Below are positions 1 through 11,107 of a stretch of 64,000 nucleotides of DNA, in pieces. The stretch's first letter is position 1. The number at the start of each line of letters is the position of its first letter. The notes beneath the pieces were generated by a model. That model was not told the origin of the DNA. It worked only from the letters and a program-made list of their open reading frames with translations, and ran no database searches. The translations under genes and the position numbers were made by a program. This DNA comes from Leptobrachium leishanense (taxonomy: Eukaryota > Chordata > Amphibia > Anura > Megophryidae): positions 14,771,738 to 14,835,737 of the forward strand of contig CM019075.1 of NCBI GenBank assembly GCA_009667805.1, written 5' to 3'.

Positions 1-256
1 TCACTGCCATGCACAGGGGCTACAAGACTAGAATTTTTCTTTTTAATCTGGACCCGTGCACCATAACCAGTTTAAACTGAAGTTATTTTGAATTACCTGC
101 TGCAAACTCCCGGATATTATCGGGCCTCTTCAGGAGGAGTTCCCTTGGGGAAAACCAAACAAAGCAGAGGTGAGTAGCACGTTGTAGTATGGTGTGAGAG
201 AAAGTGTCATGTACATGTATGGTAGGTTGCAGCCACACATAGTCATACATTGCGCT

Positions 257-1857
257 CACGTGAGGGGACCCTGTAACCTGACTGATCTGTATCTGCCAAT
301 GTGAGGGGGCCCTGTAACTTGACTGATCCATCTCTGCCAATGTGAGGGGGCCCTGTAACCTGACTCATCTGTATCTGCCAATGTGAAGGGGCCCTGTAAC
401 CTGACTGATCCATCTCTGCCAATGTGAGGGGGCCCTGTAACCTGACTCATCTGTATCTGCCAATGTGAGGGGACCCTGTAACCTGACTCATCTGTATCTG
501 CCAATGTGAGGGGGCCCTGTAACCTGACTGATCCATCTCTGCCAATATGAGGGGGCCCTGTAACCTGACTCATCTGTATCTGCCAATGTCAGGGGGCCCT
601 GTAACTTGACTGATCCATCTCTGCTAATGTGAGGGGGCCCTGTAACCTGACTCATCTGTATCTGCCAATGTGAAGGGGCCCTGTAACCTGACTGACCTCT
701 CTCTGCTAATGTGAGGGGACCCTGTAACCTGACTGACCTATCTCTGCTAATGTGAGGGGACCCTGTAACCAGACTGACCTATCTCTGCTAATGTGAGGGG
801 ACCCTGTAACCAGACTGACCTATCTCTGCTAATGTGAGGGGACCCTGTAACCAGACTGACCTATCTCTGCTAATGTGAGGGGACCCTGTAACCTGACTGA
901 CCTATCTCTGCCAATGTGAGGGGACCCTGTAACTTGACTCATCTGTATCTGCCAATATGAGGGGACCCTGTAACCTGGCTGACCTCTCTCTGCTAATGTG
1001 AGGGGGCCCTGTAACTTGACTGATCCATCTCTGCTAATGTGAGGGGACCCTGTAACCTGACTGACCTATCTCTGCTAATGTGAGGGGACCCTGTAACCAG
1101 ACTGACCTCTCTCTGCTAATGTGAGGGGACCCTGTAACCTGACTGACCTATCTCTGCTAATGTGAGGGGACCCTGTAACCAGACTGACCTCTCTCTGCTA
1201 ATGTGAGGGGACCCTGTAACCTGACTGACCTCTCTCTGCTAATGTGAGGGGACCCTGTAACCAGACTGACCTCTCTCTGCTAATGTGAGGGGACCCTGTA
1301 ACCTGACTGACCTATCTCTGCTAATGTGAGGGGACCCTGTAACCTGACTGACCTAGCTCTGCTAATGTGAGGGGACCCTGTAACCTGACTGACCTATCTC
1401 TGCTAATGTGAGGGGACCCTGTAACCTGACTGACCTATCTCTGCTAATGTGAGGGGACCCTGTAACCTGACTGACCTAGCTCTGCTAATGTGAGGGGACC
1501 CTGTAACCAGACTGACCTATCTCTGCTAATGTGAGGGGACCCTGTAACCTGACTGACCTAGCTCTGCTAATGTGAGGGGACCCTGTAACCTGACTGACCT
1601 ATCTCTGCTAATGTGAGGGGACCCTGTAACCTGACTGACCTATCTCTGCTAATGTGAGGGGACCTGTAAACTGACTGACCTAGCTCTGCTAATGTGAGGG
1701 GACCCTGTAACCAGACTGACCTATCTCTGCTAATGTGAGGGGACCCTGTAACCAGACTGACCTATCTCTGCTAATGTGAGGGGACCCTGTAACCTGACTG
1801 ACCTAGCTCTGCTAATGTGAGGGGACCCTGTAACCAGACTGACCTATCTCTGCTAAT
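257..1857. repeat. 41-bp minisatellite, left part
   Basis: About 39 tandem copies of a 41-bp unit containing GTGAGGGGACCCTGTAACC and CTCTGCTAAT. The leftmost units use variant bases (GGGGGCCC, CTGCCAATG, GATCCATC), while units right of about 680 are nearly uniform (GGGGACCC, CTGCTAATG, GACCTATC). The array is one original block now split by the LINE at 1858-5371. It is not coding: its short open frames arise only because the unit has few stops. Confidence 0.97.
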
Positions 1858-2074
1858 TATTATTATTATTATTCTTTATTTATAAAGCGCCAGCATATTC
1901 CGCAGCGCTGTACAATAAGCACAGTAAAGACAGGGTTACAATACATTGAACAACATTTGACAAACAGTACAGGAGGAGATGAGGGCCCTATTCCCGTAGG
2001 AACTCACAATCTAGGAGGGTTGGGGTTGGAAACAGGAGGAGAGGACTGTAAGGTGAGAGTGATTGATGGTTGCG

Positions 2075-3775
2075 TCAGTGAGTTGGGTGGTAGGCTTCCC
2101 TAAATAGGAATGTTTTCAGGGAGCGTTTGAAGGAAGAGAAGTTAGGGGAAAGTCTGACAGCACGAGGGAGAGCGTTCCAGAGAGTGGGGGCTGCGCGTGA
2201 GAAATCCTGCAGTCTATCATGGAAGAGGTGATGCGGGGAGAAGCTAGGCGCAGGTCACTGTTTGACCTTAGGGAGCGGGCTGGGGTGTATTTGGTGATTA
2301 GTGAGGACAGGTAGTGGGGCGCTGAGTTAGTGAGGGTTTTGTAGGTAAGGATAAGGATTTTGAACTTAATTCTGCAGTGGATGGGGAGCCAGTGAAGGGA
2401 CTCGCAGAGGGGAGCGGCAGAGACAGAGCGGCGGGTGAGGTGAATTAGCCTGGCAGAGGCGTTCAGGATGGATTGTAGGGGGGAGAGGCGGGACAGAGGG
2501 AGGCCAGATAAGAGATTATTGCAATAGTCGAGTCGGGAGATTACCAGGGCGTGTATGAGTTGTTTTGTGGTGACAGCAGTAAGAAATGGCCGAATTCTGG
2601 AAATATTACGCAGTTGGTATCGGCAGGAGGAGGAAAGAGACTTGATGTGGGGGATGAAGGAAAGAGCAGAGTCCAGTGTAACTCCAAGACAGCGAACTTG
2701 GTTTGATGGGGAGATGGTGATACCCTCCACCGTGATAGAGAAGTCAGGAGGTGGGGAGGCATTAGAGGGAGGAATAAGTAGGAGCTCAGTCTTTGACATG
2801 TTGATCTTTAGGTGGTGGGAGGCCATCCAGGAGGAGATGCCAGATAAACAGTCACTGACTTTTGAAAGGACAGGGGGAGAGAGATCAGGGGTAGAGAGGT
2901 AGATCTGAGTGTCATCAGCGTAGAGGTGGTAATTAAAGCCAAAGCTGTTGATGATTTTGCCCAGGGAGGAGGTGTAGATGGAAAAGAGCAGAGGACCAAG
3001 GACAGAGCCTTGAGGTACACCAACAGATAGAGGCAATGAAGAGGAGGAGTTACCAGCAAAGGACACACAGAAGGACCTGTTGGATAAATAGGAGTCAACC
3101 CAAGCAAGTGCAGTGTCACCGAGACCCAGAGAGTTGAGGGTCTGTAGAAGGAGGGGGTGGTCAACAGTGTCAAAAGCAGCCGAGAGGTCAAGCAGGATGA
3201 GAATAGAATAGTGGCCGTGTTTTTTAGCAGTTAGGAGGTCGTTGGTGACTTTGGTGAGGGCAGTTTCAGTTGAGTGTAGGGGACGGAAGCCAGATTGCAG
3301 GGGGTCAAGTAGGGAATTGGAGGACAGGAAGAGGGAGAGGCGATTGAAGACTAGTTTTTCTAAGAGCTTTGATGTGAAGGGAAGCAGGGATACAGGGCGG
3401 TAGTTGGATGGAGAGTTGGTGTCTAGGGATGGTTTCTTTAGTAAAGGGGTAACTAGCGCGTGTTTGAAGGCGGATGGAAAGGAGCCAGTGGAGAGAGATA
3501 GGTTGAAGATGTGTGTGAGAGCAGGGGTGAGGGAGGAGGAGAGGGGAGGAATTAGATGTGAGGGAATGGGGTCGAGCGGGCACGTGGTGAGATGTGAGGA
3601 GGACAATAAGGAATTGACTTCCTCCTCAGTGGTTGGGAGGAAGCGGCAGAGGATGGCAGAGGGGACCTGTGGGAGTGGAGGTGGCAGATAACTATCTTGT
3701 GTTGGGATGTTGCTTCTGATAGTTAGAGTTTTATTGAGGAAGTAGTCTGCCAGGTCTTGAGCGCTGAAGGCAGCT
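2075..3775 (-). pseudogene. LINE ORF: reverse transcriptase part
   Basis: This is the downstream part of the same LINE ORF. The frame is open from about 3775, upstream of the non-ATG start at 3606. Counted from 3606, reverse transcriptase motifs are NYRPVSLLP (68-76), [13 protein letters not shown] (138-150), [10 protein letters not shown] (196-205) and the catalytic YADD (229-232). The thumb and C-terminal part follow. Near 2200 the frame shifts: the uninterrupted frame ends at 2116, but the conserved LINE ending ([10 protein letters not shown], then [14 protein letters not shown]) continues in another frame to a stop at 2075-2077. No residue of the catalytic core is missing, so the enzyme is disabled mainly by the two indels. 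Either could also be a sequencing error. Confidence 0.92.
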
Positions 3776-5264
3776 GAGGGGGAGGTGCAGGTGGGTGGAG
3801 GAGGGTGTTGAAGGTGGACCAGAGCCGTTTAGGGTTGGAGGACAGCGTAGATATAAGAGATGAGAAGAAGGATTGTTTGGCCAAGTGGAGGGCAGAGGTG
3901 TATGACCGGAGAATAAACTTGAAGTGAACAAAATCAGCTTCAGAGCGGGATTTCCTCCAGGCACGCTCTGCAGTGCGGGAGCATCTTTGCAGGTAGCGAG
4001 TTTGGAGGGTGTGCCAGGGCTGAAGCTGGCGGCGTGGGGCCTTGCAGAGTCGAAGAGGAGCAAGAGTGTCTAGAGCAGAGATAAGCGTAGTGTTGTAGTG
4101 ATTAGTGGCAGCATCAGGGCAGGTGAAGGATGAGGTATGAGGGAGGTGGTGAAGTAGGTTGGAGAATTGATGGGGGTCCACAGCATGTAGATTTCTGCGA
4201 GTGTGTGTGCGGGGTGGGGGAGCAGGGTGTTTAGGAAGTCCAGATAGGTTGAAAGAGAGAAGGTGGTGGTCAGAGATGGGGAAAGGGCGACATTTGAACT
4301 CAGAAATGGAGCAGAGGTTGGAAAAGACCAGGTCAATAACGTGACCATCGCGGTGGGTAGGGAGGAGGGAGGATTGTGTGAGTCCAAGGGAGGACGTGAG
4401 TGAAAGAAGTTTGGAGGCAGCAGGAGCGGAAGGATCGTCAATGGGAATGTTGAAGTCCCCGAGAATTAGGCATGGAAGATTAGAAAACAGGAAGTGAGAA
4501 AGCCAGGTAGCAAAGTGGTCAAAGAACTGGGAGGTTGGTCCCGGTGGGCGGTAGATGACTGCCACCCTGAGAGCCAGAGGAGAGAACAGGTGGATGCAGT
4601 GTGTCTCGAAGGAGGAGAAGGAGAGGGATGGGGGTGGAGGGAGATGCTGGTAGGTGCAGGTGGGAGAGAGCAGGAGCCCGACCCCGCCACCATTTCTCTC
4701 ACCCGGTCTGGGGGTATGGCTCAAGTGTAGACCGCCATGTGAGAGAGCAGCAACGGAGGCCGTGTCAGAGGGAGTTAGCCAGGTTTCAGTTAAAGCTAGG
4801 AGGTTGAAGGAGTTTGAAAGGAAGAGGTCATGGACGGCTGTGAGTTTGTTGCACACAGAGCGAGCGTTCCAGAGGGCGCAGGAGAAAGAGGACAGGCGCT
4901 GAGGGATTATGGGAATGAGGTTGCTGGGCTTGCAGGGAGGTGATTTATGTGCGATGGAGATAGGATGAGAGGGAAGTATTGGATGTGTTGTGGGGCCAGG
5001 GTTAGGGGATATGTCACCTGAATAGAGTAACAGCAGGAGGGTGAGAAAGAGAAGGTGGGAATGGGATTTGTGGGAGTGGGAGGCAGCACGAGAGTTAGAG
5101 GGAGACCATGTTCTGAGGAAACAAAGGAGCTCATGCGAGGCCATCATGTGGGACGAGAGGAGGGAGGGAGAGATGCAGATAGTGTAGGGGTCAGTGGTAG
5201 AGGGGCAGGAGTTCCATTTAAGGAGAAAGGTAGAAGTAAAGAGGAGAAGCGTGAGAGAAAGCAT
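3723..5264 (-). pseudogene. LINE ORF: leader, 2A-like motif, APE endonuclease
   Basis: The 513-residue open frame begins at ATG 5264. Residues 1-80 are hydrophobic and Ser/Leu-rich and are followed by GDISPNPGP (residues 83-91), which resembles a 2A motif. The endonuclease domain starts near residue 125. Visible family motifs are LWNARS (Asn133), LTETW (Glu160), YRPPG (238-242), GDFN (269-272) and SDHH (331-334), as expected for an apurinic/apyrimidinic-like nuclease that nicks target DNA for target-primed reverse transcription. The frame ends early at 3723. Near 3775 the homologous reading (ending [12 protein letters not shown]) moves into the reverse transcriptase frame, so one 1-base-class frameshift separates the halves. 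Without it this would be one polyprotein. Confidence 0.9.
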
Positions 5265-5371
5265 GATATAGACTTGCGTTTACCCAGAGTAAAATTGGGC
5301 CTTGCAGTTCCTTCCTCCAGTCCCGCAACTCCAGGAATCAACTCTAAGCGTCCACTTAAGACTGTCACTTG

Positions 5372-5918
5372 TGCTAATGTGAGGGGACCCTGTAACCTGA
5401 CTGACCTATCTCTGCTAATGTGAGGGGACCCTGTAACCAGACTGACCTATCTCTGCTAATGTGAGGGGACCCTGTAACCAGACTGACCTATCTCTGCTAA
5501 TGTGAGGGGACCCTGTAACCTGACTGACCTCTCTCTGCTAATGTGAGGGGACCCTGTAACCAGACTGACCTATCTCTGCTAATGTGAGGGGACCCTGTAA
5601 CCAGACTGACCTATCTCTGCTAATGTGAGGGGACCCTGTAACCAGACTGACCTCTCTCTGCTAATGTGAGGGGACCCTGTAACCTGACTGACCTCTCTCT
5701 GCCAATGTGAGGGGACCCTGTAACCTGACTCATCTGTATCTGCCAATGTGAGGGGACCCTGTAACCTGACTGACCTCTCTCTGCTAATGTGAGGGGACCC
5801 TGTAACCTGACTGACCTCTCTCTGCTAATGTGAGGGGACCCTGTAACCTGACTGATCATTTCACTGGTAATGTGACGGGACTGTGCATCCTGGGTGATCA
5901 CTCTCTGCTAATGTGTAG
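5372..5918. repeat. 41-bp minisatellite, right part
   Basis: The array left of the LINE resumes here with about 12 more units. Units near 5700-5750 again show the left-edge variants (CTGCCAATG, CTCATCTGTATC), and the last units (5850-5918) are strongly degenerate. The array therefore has a uniform core and divergent edges on both sides. Confidence 0.96.
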
Positions 5919-6299
5919 GAATAATTGAATCCTAAAGGGAGCTCAGAATTGTCCTGATTGCCCTTATGCAGATTATGAAATATACATCTCACAGGGCATT
6001 TATCATTAACATAAAGGGGCACGAAGTGGTAACCATGAAACAGCAGTGTGTGAATGTAAGGTAGCAATGCTGTACAGGTATAAATACCTTGTGAATGCTG
6101 ACAGGAGCAGATGCACCTCTGTGTGTTCCCTCAGGTATTTCTCATTGGAGACCCGAGTCTGTATCTGCAGACAAAAAGGGGGGGGGTTAAATCTGGGGCA
6201 AGAACCAACCTGGGCTAGCACAAGTCATGGTGGCCAGGTAGCCACAGGCTCCTAAATGTATGGATTATTCAAATCTACTGTATCTACAAACATTGCCTG
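5919..6299. other. Unique spacer, nothing recognised
   Basis: Apparently single-copy sequence between two minisatellites. A G-run lies at 6179-6186. I see no coding, transposon or promoter signature. Confidence 0.5.
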
Positions 6300-7204
6300 G
6301 CTTAAAATTACACACATAGCGGGACACTGTATAATACACACATACACACAGGGCAATGATCACACTGTATATTACACAGACACGGGCAGGGAGCACACTG
6401 TATAATACACACAAACACTGAGGCACACTGTATAGTACACAAACACACACTGTATAATACACACACACAGCGGCACACTGTATATTACACACACACAGGC
6501 AGGGGGCACACTGTATATTACACACACACGGGCAGGGGGCACACTGTATATTACACACACGGGGCAGAGGGAACACTGTATATTACACACACAAGGGCAG
6601 AGGGAACACTGTGTATTACACACACACAGGCAGGGGGCACACTGTATATTACACACACACAGGCAGGGGGCACACTGTATATTACACACACACAGGCAGG
6701 GGGCACACTGTATATTACACACACACGGGCAGGGGGCATACTGTATATTACACACACACGAGCAGAGGACACTGTAAATTACACACACACACACAGGAGC
6801 AGAGGACACACTGTAAACTACACACACACAGGAGCAGAGGACACACTGTAAATTACACACACACAGGAGCAGAGGACACACTGTAAACTACACACACAGG
6901 AGCAGAGGACACACTGTAAATTACACACACACACACAGGAGCAGAGGACACACTGTAAACTACACACACGGGAGCAGAGGACACACTGTAAATTACACAC
7001 ACACAGGAGCAGAGGACACACTGTAAATTACACACACACAGGAGCAGAGGACACACTGTAAACTACACACACAGGAGCAGAGGACACACTGTAAATTACA
7101 CACACACACACACAGGAGCAGAGGACACACTGTAAACTACACACACACACACAGGAGCAGAGGACACACTGTAAACTACACACACACAGGAGCAGAGGAC
7201 ACAC
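6300..7204. repeat. CA-rich minisatellite, segment 1
   Basis: Tandem units of about 33-45 bp combine a GAGCAGAGGACACACTGTAAA core with a (CA)n tail of variable length. From 6300 to about 6760 the units are of an edge type (GGGCAGGGGGCACACTGTATA); to the right they are the GGAGCAGAGGACACACTGTAAA type. The (CA)n tract explains most length variation. The last 8 bases (GGACACAC, 7197-7204) are the left target duplication of the hAT element. Confidence 0.95.
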
Positions 7205-7336
7205 TAGGGCTGTGCAATATTGACCAATAATCATATTGCGGTTTCTTGAATGAATATTGCGATTTTATTTGCGATTTAGCCAATTGTTTTTGCTTTTTCA
7301 AACATGCTACATACATTCTAAATGTATTCAGTATTC

Positions 7337-8825
7337 AGCACATGGATATACTGCCCCAGCACATGGAAATACTGCCTCAGCACATGGATATACTGCCCCA
7401 GCACATGGATATACTGCCCCAGCACGTGGATATATTGCTCCAGCACGTGGATATATTGCCCTAGCACATGGATACTGCCCCCAGCACATGGATATATTGC
7501 CCCAGCACATGGATACTGCCCCAGCACATGGATACTGCCCCAGCACAAGGATATACTGCCCCAGCACATGGAAATACTGCCCCAGCACATGGATATACTG
7601 CCCCAGCACATGGATATACTGCCCCAGCACATGGATATACTGCCCCAGCACATGGATATACTGCCCCAGCTCATGGATACTGCCCCAGCACATGGATACT
7701 GCCCCAGCACATGGATATACTGCCCCAGCACATGGATATACTGCCCCAGCACGTGAATATACTGCCCCAGCACGTGGAAATACTGCCCCAGCACGTGGAT
7801 ATACTGCCCCAGCACATGGAAATACTGCCCCAGCACGTGGATACTGCCCCAGCACATGGAAATACTGCCCCAGCTCGTGGATACTGCCCCAGCACATGGA
7901 TACTGCCCCAGCACATGGATACTGCCCCAGCACGTGGATACTGCCCCAGCTCGTGGAAATACTGCCCCAGCATGTGGATACTGCCCCAGCACATGGATAC
8001 TGCCCCAGCTCGTGGAAATACTGCCCCAGCACGTGGATATATTGCCCCAGCACATGGATATATTGCCCCAGCACATGGATACTGCCCCCAGCACAAGGAT
8101 ATACTGCCCCAGCACAAGGATATACTGCCCCAGCACAAGGATATACTGCCCCAGCACATGGAAATACTGCCCCAGCACATGGATATACTGCCCCAGCACA
8201 TGGATATACTGCCCCAGCACATGGATATACTGCCCCAGCTCATGGATACTGCCCCAGCACATGGATACTGCCCCAGCACATGGATATACTGCCCCAGCAC
8301 ATGGATATACTGCCCCAGCACGTGAATATACTGCCCCAGCACGTGGAAATACTGCCCCAGCACGTGGATATACTGCCCCAGCACATGGAAATACTGCCCC
8401 AGCACGTGGATACTGCCCCAGCACATGGAAATACTGCCCCAGCTCGTGGATACTGCCCCAGCACATGGATACTGCCCCAGCACATGGATACTGCCCCAGC
8501 ACGTGGATACTGCCCCAGCTCGTGGAAATACTGCCCCAGCATGTGGATACTGCCCCAGCACATGGATACTGCCCCAGCTCGTGGAAATACTGCCCCAGCA
8601 CGTGGATACTGCCCCAGCACGTGGATACTGCCCCAGCTCGTGGATACTGCCCCAGCACGTGGAAATACTGCCCCAGCACGTGGATACTGCCCCAGCACGT
8701 GGATACTGCCCCAGCTCGTGGATACTGCCCCAGCACGTGGATACTGCCCCAGCACGTGGAAATACTGCCCCAGCACGTGGATACTGCCCCAGCACGTGGA
8801 TACTGCCCCAGCTCGTGGATACTGC
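7337..8825. repeat. 19/21-bp array inside hAT copy 1
   Basis: Units are ATACTGCCCCAGCACRTGG (19 bp) or a 21-bp form with an extra TA or AA. Variable sites are CACATG, CACGTG, CTCGTG, CTCATG and CACAAG. 21-bp CACATG units dominate on the left, 19-bp CACGTG/CTCGTG units on the right. A block of about 550 bp starting near 7540 recurs near 8090, including the same order of variants. Neither strand has a stop codon in any unit phase, so the long open frames here (up to about 596 codons on the opposite strand) are artefacts. Confidence 0.95.
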
Positions 8826-8881
8826 GCCGCAGCTCACCTCTTTGCGCCGCTGTGTTCTGTGCGCCGCGTGTTCGGCTCCCT

Positions 8882-9012
8882 GTTAACTTCCGGCGGCACA
8901 TGGAGCTTGGGCGCTCGCCTGGGGGAACCATGTGACGAGCCGCGAGAATGTGGCTCGTCACGTGGTTCCCCCTGCGAGCGCCCAAAGCACCATGCCGCAC
9001 CCGGAAGTTAAC
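8882..9012. repeat. 131-bp palindrome in hAT copy 1
   Basis: An imperfect inverted repeat. The left arm opens with GTTAACTTCCGG and includes TGGGCGCTCGC and GGGGGAACCATGTGACGAGCC; the right arm mirrors these and ends CCGGAAGTTAAC. The centre is near 8947. The RNA or single strand would fold into a long GC-rich hairpin. Its role is unknown; such inner palindromes are common in non-autonomous elements. Confidence 0.9.
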
Positions 9013-9100
9013 AGCTGAAAATCGCAGCCTTATGCGATTTAGAAATCGCAGGGTCGGAAATCGAGATTCGATTGCGATTGCAATTAATTGCACAGCCCTA

Positions 9101-9776
9101 GGACACACTGTAAATTACACACACACACACAGGAGCAGAGGACACACTGTAAACTACACACACACAGGAGCAGAGGACACACTGTAAACTACACACACAC
9201 ACACACACACAGGAGCAGAGGACACACTGTAAACTACACACACACACACAGGAGCAGAGGACACAATGTAAACTACACACACACAGGAGCAGAGGACACA
9301 CTGTAAATTACATACACACACAGGAGCAGAGGACACACTGTAAACTACACACACACACAGGAGCAGAGGACACACTGTAAATTACATACACACACAGGAG
9401 CAGAGGACACACTGTAAACTACACACACACACAGGAGCAGAGGACACTGCAAATTACACACACACAGGAGCAGAGGACACACTGTAAACTACACACACAG
9501 GAGCAGAGGACACACTGTAAATTACACACACACAGGAGCAGAGGACACACTGTAAACTACACACACAGGAGCAGAGGACACACTGTAAATTACACACACA
9601 CACAGGAGCAGAGGACACACTGTAAATCACACACACACACACACAGGAGCAGAGGACACACTGTAAACTACACACACACACACACACACAGGAGCAGAAG
9701 ACACACTGTAAACTACACACACACAGGAGCAGAGGACACACTGTAAACTACACACACACAGGAGCAGAGGACACAC
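9101..9776. repeat. CA-rich minisatellite, segment 2
   Basis: Continuation of the GGAGCAGAGGACACACTGTAAA plus (CA)n array between hAT copies 1 and 2. It ends at exactly the same unit position (GGACACAC) at which copy 2 begins. Confidence 0.95.
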
Positions 9777-9908
9777 TAGGGCTGTGCAATATTGACAAAA
9801 TAATCATATTGCGGTTTCTTGAATGAATATTGCGATTTTATTTGCGATTTAGCCAATTGTTTTTGCTTTTTCAAACATGCTACATACATTCTAAATGTAT
9901 TCAGTATT

Positions 9909-10831
9909 CAGCACATGGATATACTGCCCCAGCACATGGATATACTGCCCCAGCACGTGGATATATTGCCCCAGCACATGGATATACTGCCCCAGCACGT
10001 GGATATATTGCCCCAGCACATGGATACTGCCCCCAGCACATGGATATATTGCCCCAGCACATGCATACTGCCCCCAGCACAAGGATATACTGCCCCAGCA
10101 CATGGAAATACTGCCCCAGCACAAGGATATACTGCCCCAGCACATGGATATACTGCCCCAGCACATGGATATACTGCCCCAGCTCATGGATATACTGCCC
10201 CAGCACATGGATATACTGCCCCAGCACGTGAATATACTGCCCCAGCACGTGGAAATACTGCCCCAGCACGTGGATATTACTGCCCCAGCACATGGAAATA
10301 CTGCCCCAGCACGTGGATACTGCCCCAGCACATGGAAATACTGCCCCAGCTCGTGGATACTGCCCCAGCACATGGATACTGCCCCAGCACATGGATACTG
10401 CCCCAGCACGTGGATACTGCCCCAGCTCGTGGAAATACTGCCCCAGCTCGTGGATACTGCCCCAGCACGTGGATACTGCCCCAGCACGTGGATACTGCCC
10501 CAGCATGTGGATACTGCCCCAGCACATGGATACTGCCCCAGCTCGTGGAAATACTGCCCCAGCACGTGGATACTGCCCCAGCACGTGGATACTGCCCCAG
10601 CACGTGGAAATACTGCCCCAGCACGTGGAAATACTGCCCCAGCACGTGGATACTGCCCCAGCTCGTGGAAATACTGCCCCAGCACGTGGATACTGCCCCA
10701 GCACGTGGATACTGCCCCAGCACGTGGAAATACTGCCCCAGCACGTGGAAATACTGCCCCAGCACGTGGATACTGCCCAGCACGTGGATACTGCCCCAGC
10801 ACGTGGATACTGCCCCAGCTCGTGGATACTG
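9909..10831. repeat. 19/21-bp array inside hAT copy 2
   Basis: The same unit family as in copy 1, again with 21-bp CACATG units at the left and 19-bp CACGTG/CTCGTG units at the right. Open frames on both strands are repeat artefacts. Confidence 0.95.
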
Positions 10832-10887
10832 CGCCGCAGCTCACCTCTTTGCGCCGTGTGTTCTGTGCGCCGCGTGTTCGGCTCCCT

Positions 10888-11018
10888 GTTAACTTCCGGC
10901 GGCACATGGAGCTTGGGCGCTCGCCTGGGGGAACCATGTGATGAGCCGCGAGAATGTGGCTCGTCACGTGGTTCCCCCTGCGAGCGCCCAAAGCACCATG
11001 CCGCACCCGGAAGTTAAC
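10888..11018. repeat. 131-bp palindrome in hAT copy 2
   Basis: Counterpart of the palindrome in copy 1, bounded by GTTAAC on both sides, with only isolated base changes (GATGAGCC for GACGAGCC). Confidence 0.88.
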
Positions 11019-11107
11019 AGCTGAAAATCGCAGCCTTATGCGATTTAGAAATCGCAGGGTCGGAAATCGAGAATTCGATTGCGATTGCAATTAATTGCAC
11101 AGCCCTA

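Larger units (their letters stand above)
1858..5371 (-). mobile_element. Full-length L2/CR1-clade LINE
   Basis: A non-LTR retrotransposon on the minus strand. Its 3' end at 1858 has a TTA-rich tail and the AGCGCTGTACA motif seen in amphibian L2-like 3' UTRs. One long ORF has an apurinic endonuclease followed by a reverse transcriptase. The element interrupts a 41-bp minisatellite unit and is flanked by TGCTAAT at 1851-1857 and 5372-5378. That could be a 7-bp target-site duplication, although a duplicated piece of the repeat unit is also possible. At about 3.5 kb with about 100 bp of leader before the first ATG (5264), it appears to have both ends. Only two frameshifts are visible in the ORF, near 3775 and near 2200, so it looks fairly young. 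Confidence 0.93.
7205..9100. mobile_element. Non-autonomous hAT-type element, copy 1
   Basis: It is bounded by inverted repeats TAGGGCTGTGCAAT and ATTGCACAGCCCTA and flanked by an 8-bp duplication GGACACAC (7197-7204, 9101-9108). An 8-bp duplication and YAGGG-type termini are diagnostic of the hAT superfamily. No transposase is encoded. The inside holds an AT-rich leader, a 19/21-bp minisatellite (7337-8825), a GC-rich palindrome (8882-9012) and a tail rich in AATCGC motifs. At 1896 bp it is the longest of three copies, and the length difference lies in the inner array. Confidence 0.9.
9777..11107. mobile_element. Non-autonomous hAT-type element, copy 2
   Basis: It has the same termini, orientation and 8-bp flanks (9769-9776, 11108-11115) as copy 1, but is 1331 bp long because the inner array is shorter. 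Outside the array the sequence is almost identical to copy 1. Sharing the same site in the repeat unit argues for duplication together with the surrounding minisatellite rather than independent insertion. Confidence 0.9.

Noticed and set aside
257..1857. CRISPR array
   Set aside because: Units are contiguous without unique spacers, there are no cas genes, and the context is eukaryotic.
2555..5423. Plus-strand ORFs of 115, 95, 78 and 122 codons inside the LINE
   Set aside because: They are antisense shadows of the LINE endonuclease/reverse transcriptase coding frame.
6372..7234. Cysteine-rich peptides (repeated CVCNLQC / CSCVC) resembling metallothionein or small secreted peptides
   Set aside because: They are the reverse translation of (CA)n plus the GAGCAGAGGACACACTG unit and occur in every frame and array segment.
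7257..9108. Open reading frames of 584 and 596 codons on opposite strands, plus many shorter ones
   Set aside because: They run through the 19/21-bp array, whose unit has no stop in any phase on either strand. The period-19 translation cycles through all three frames. There is no gene structure, and the same artefact recurs in copies 2 and 3.
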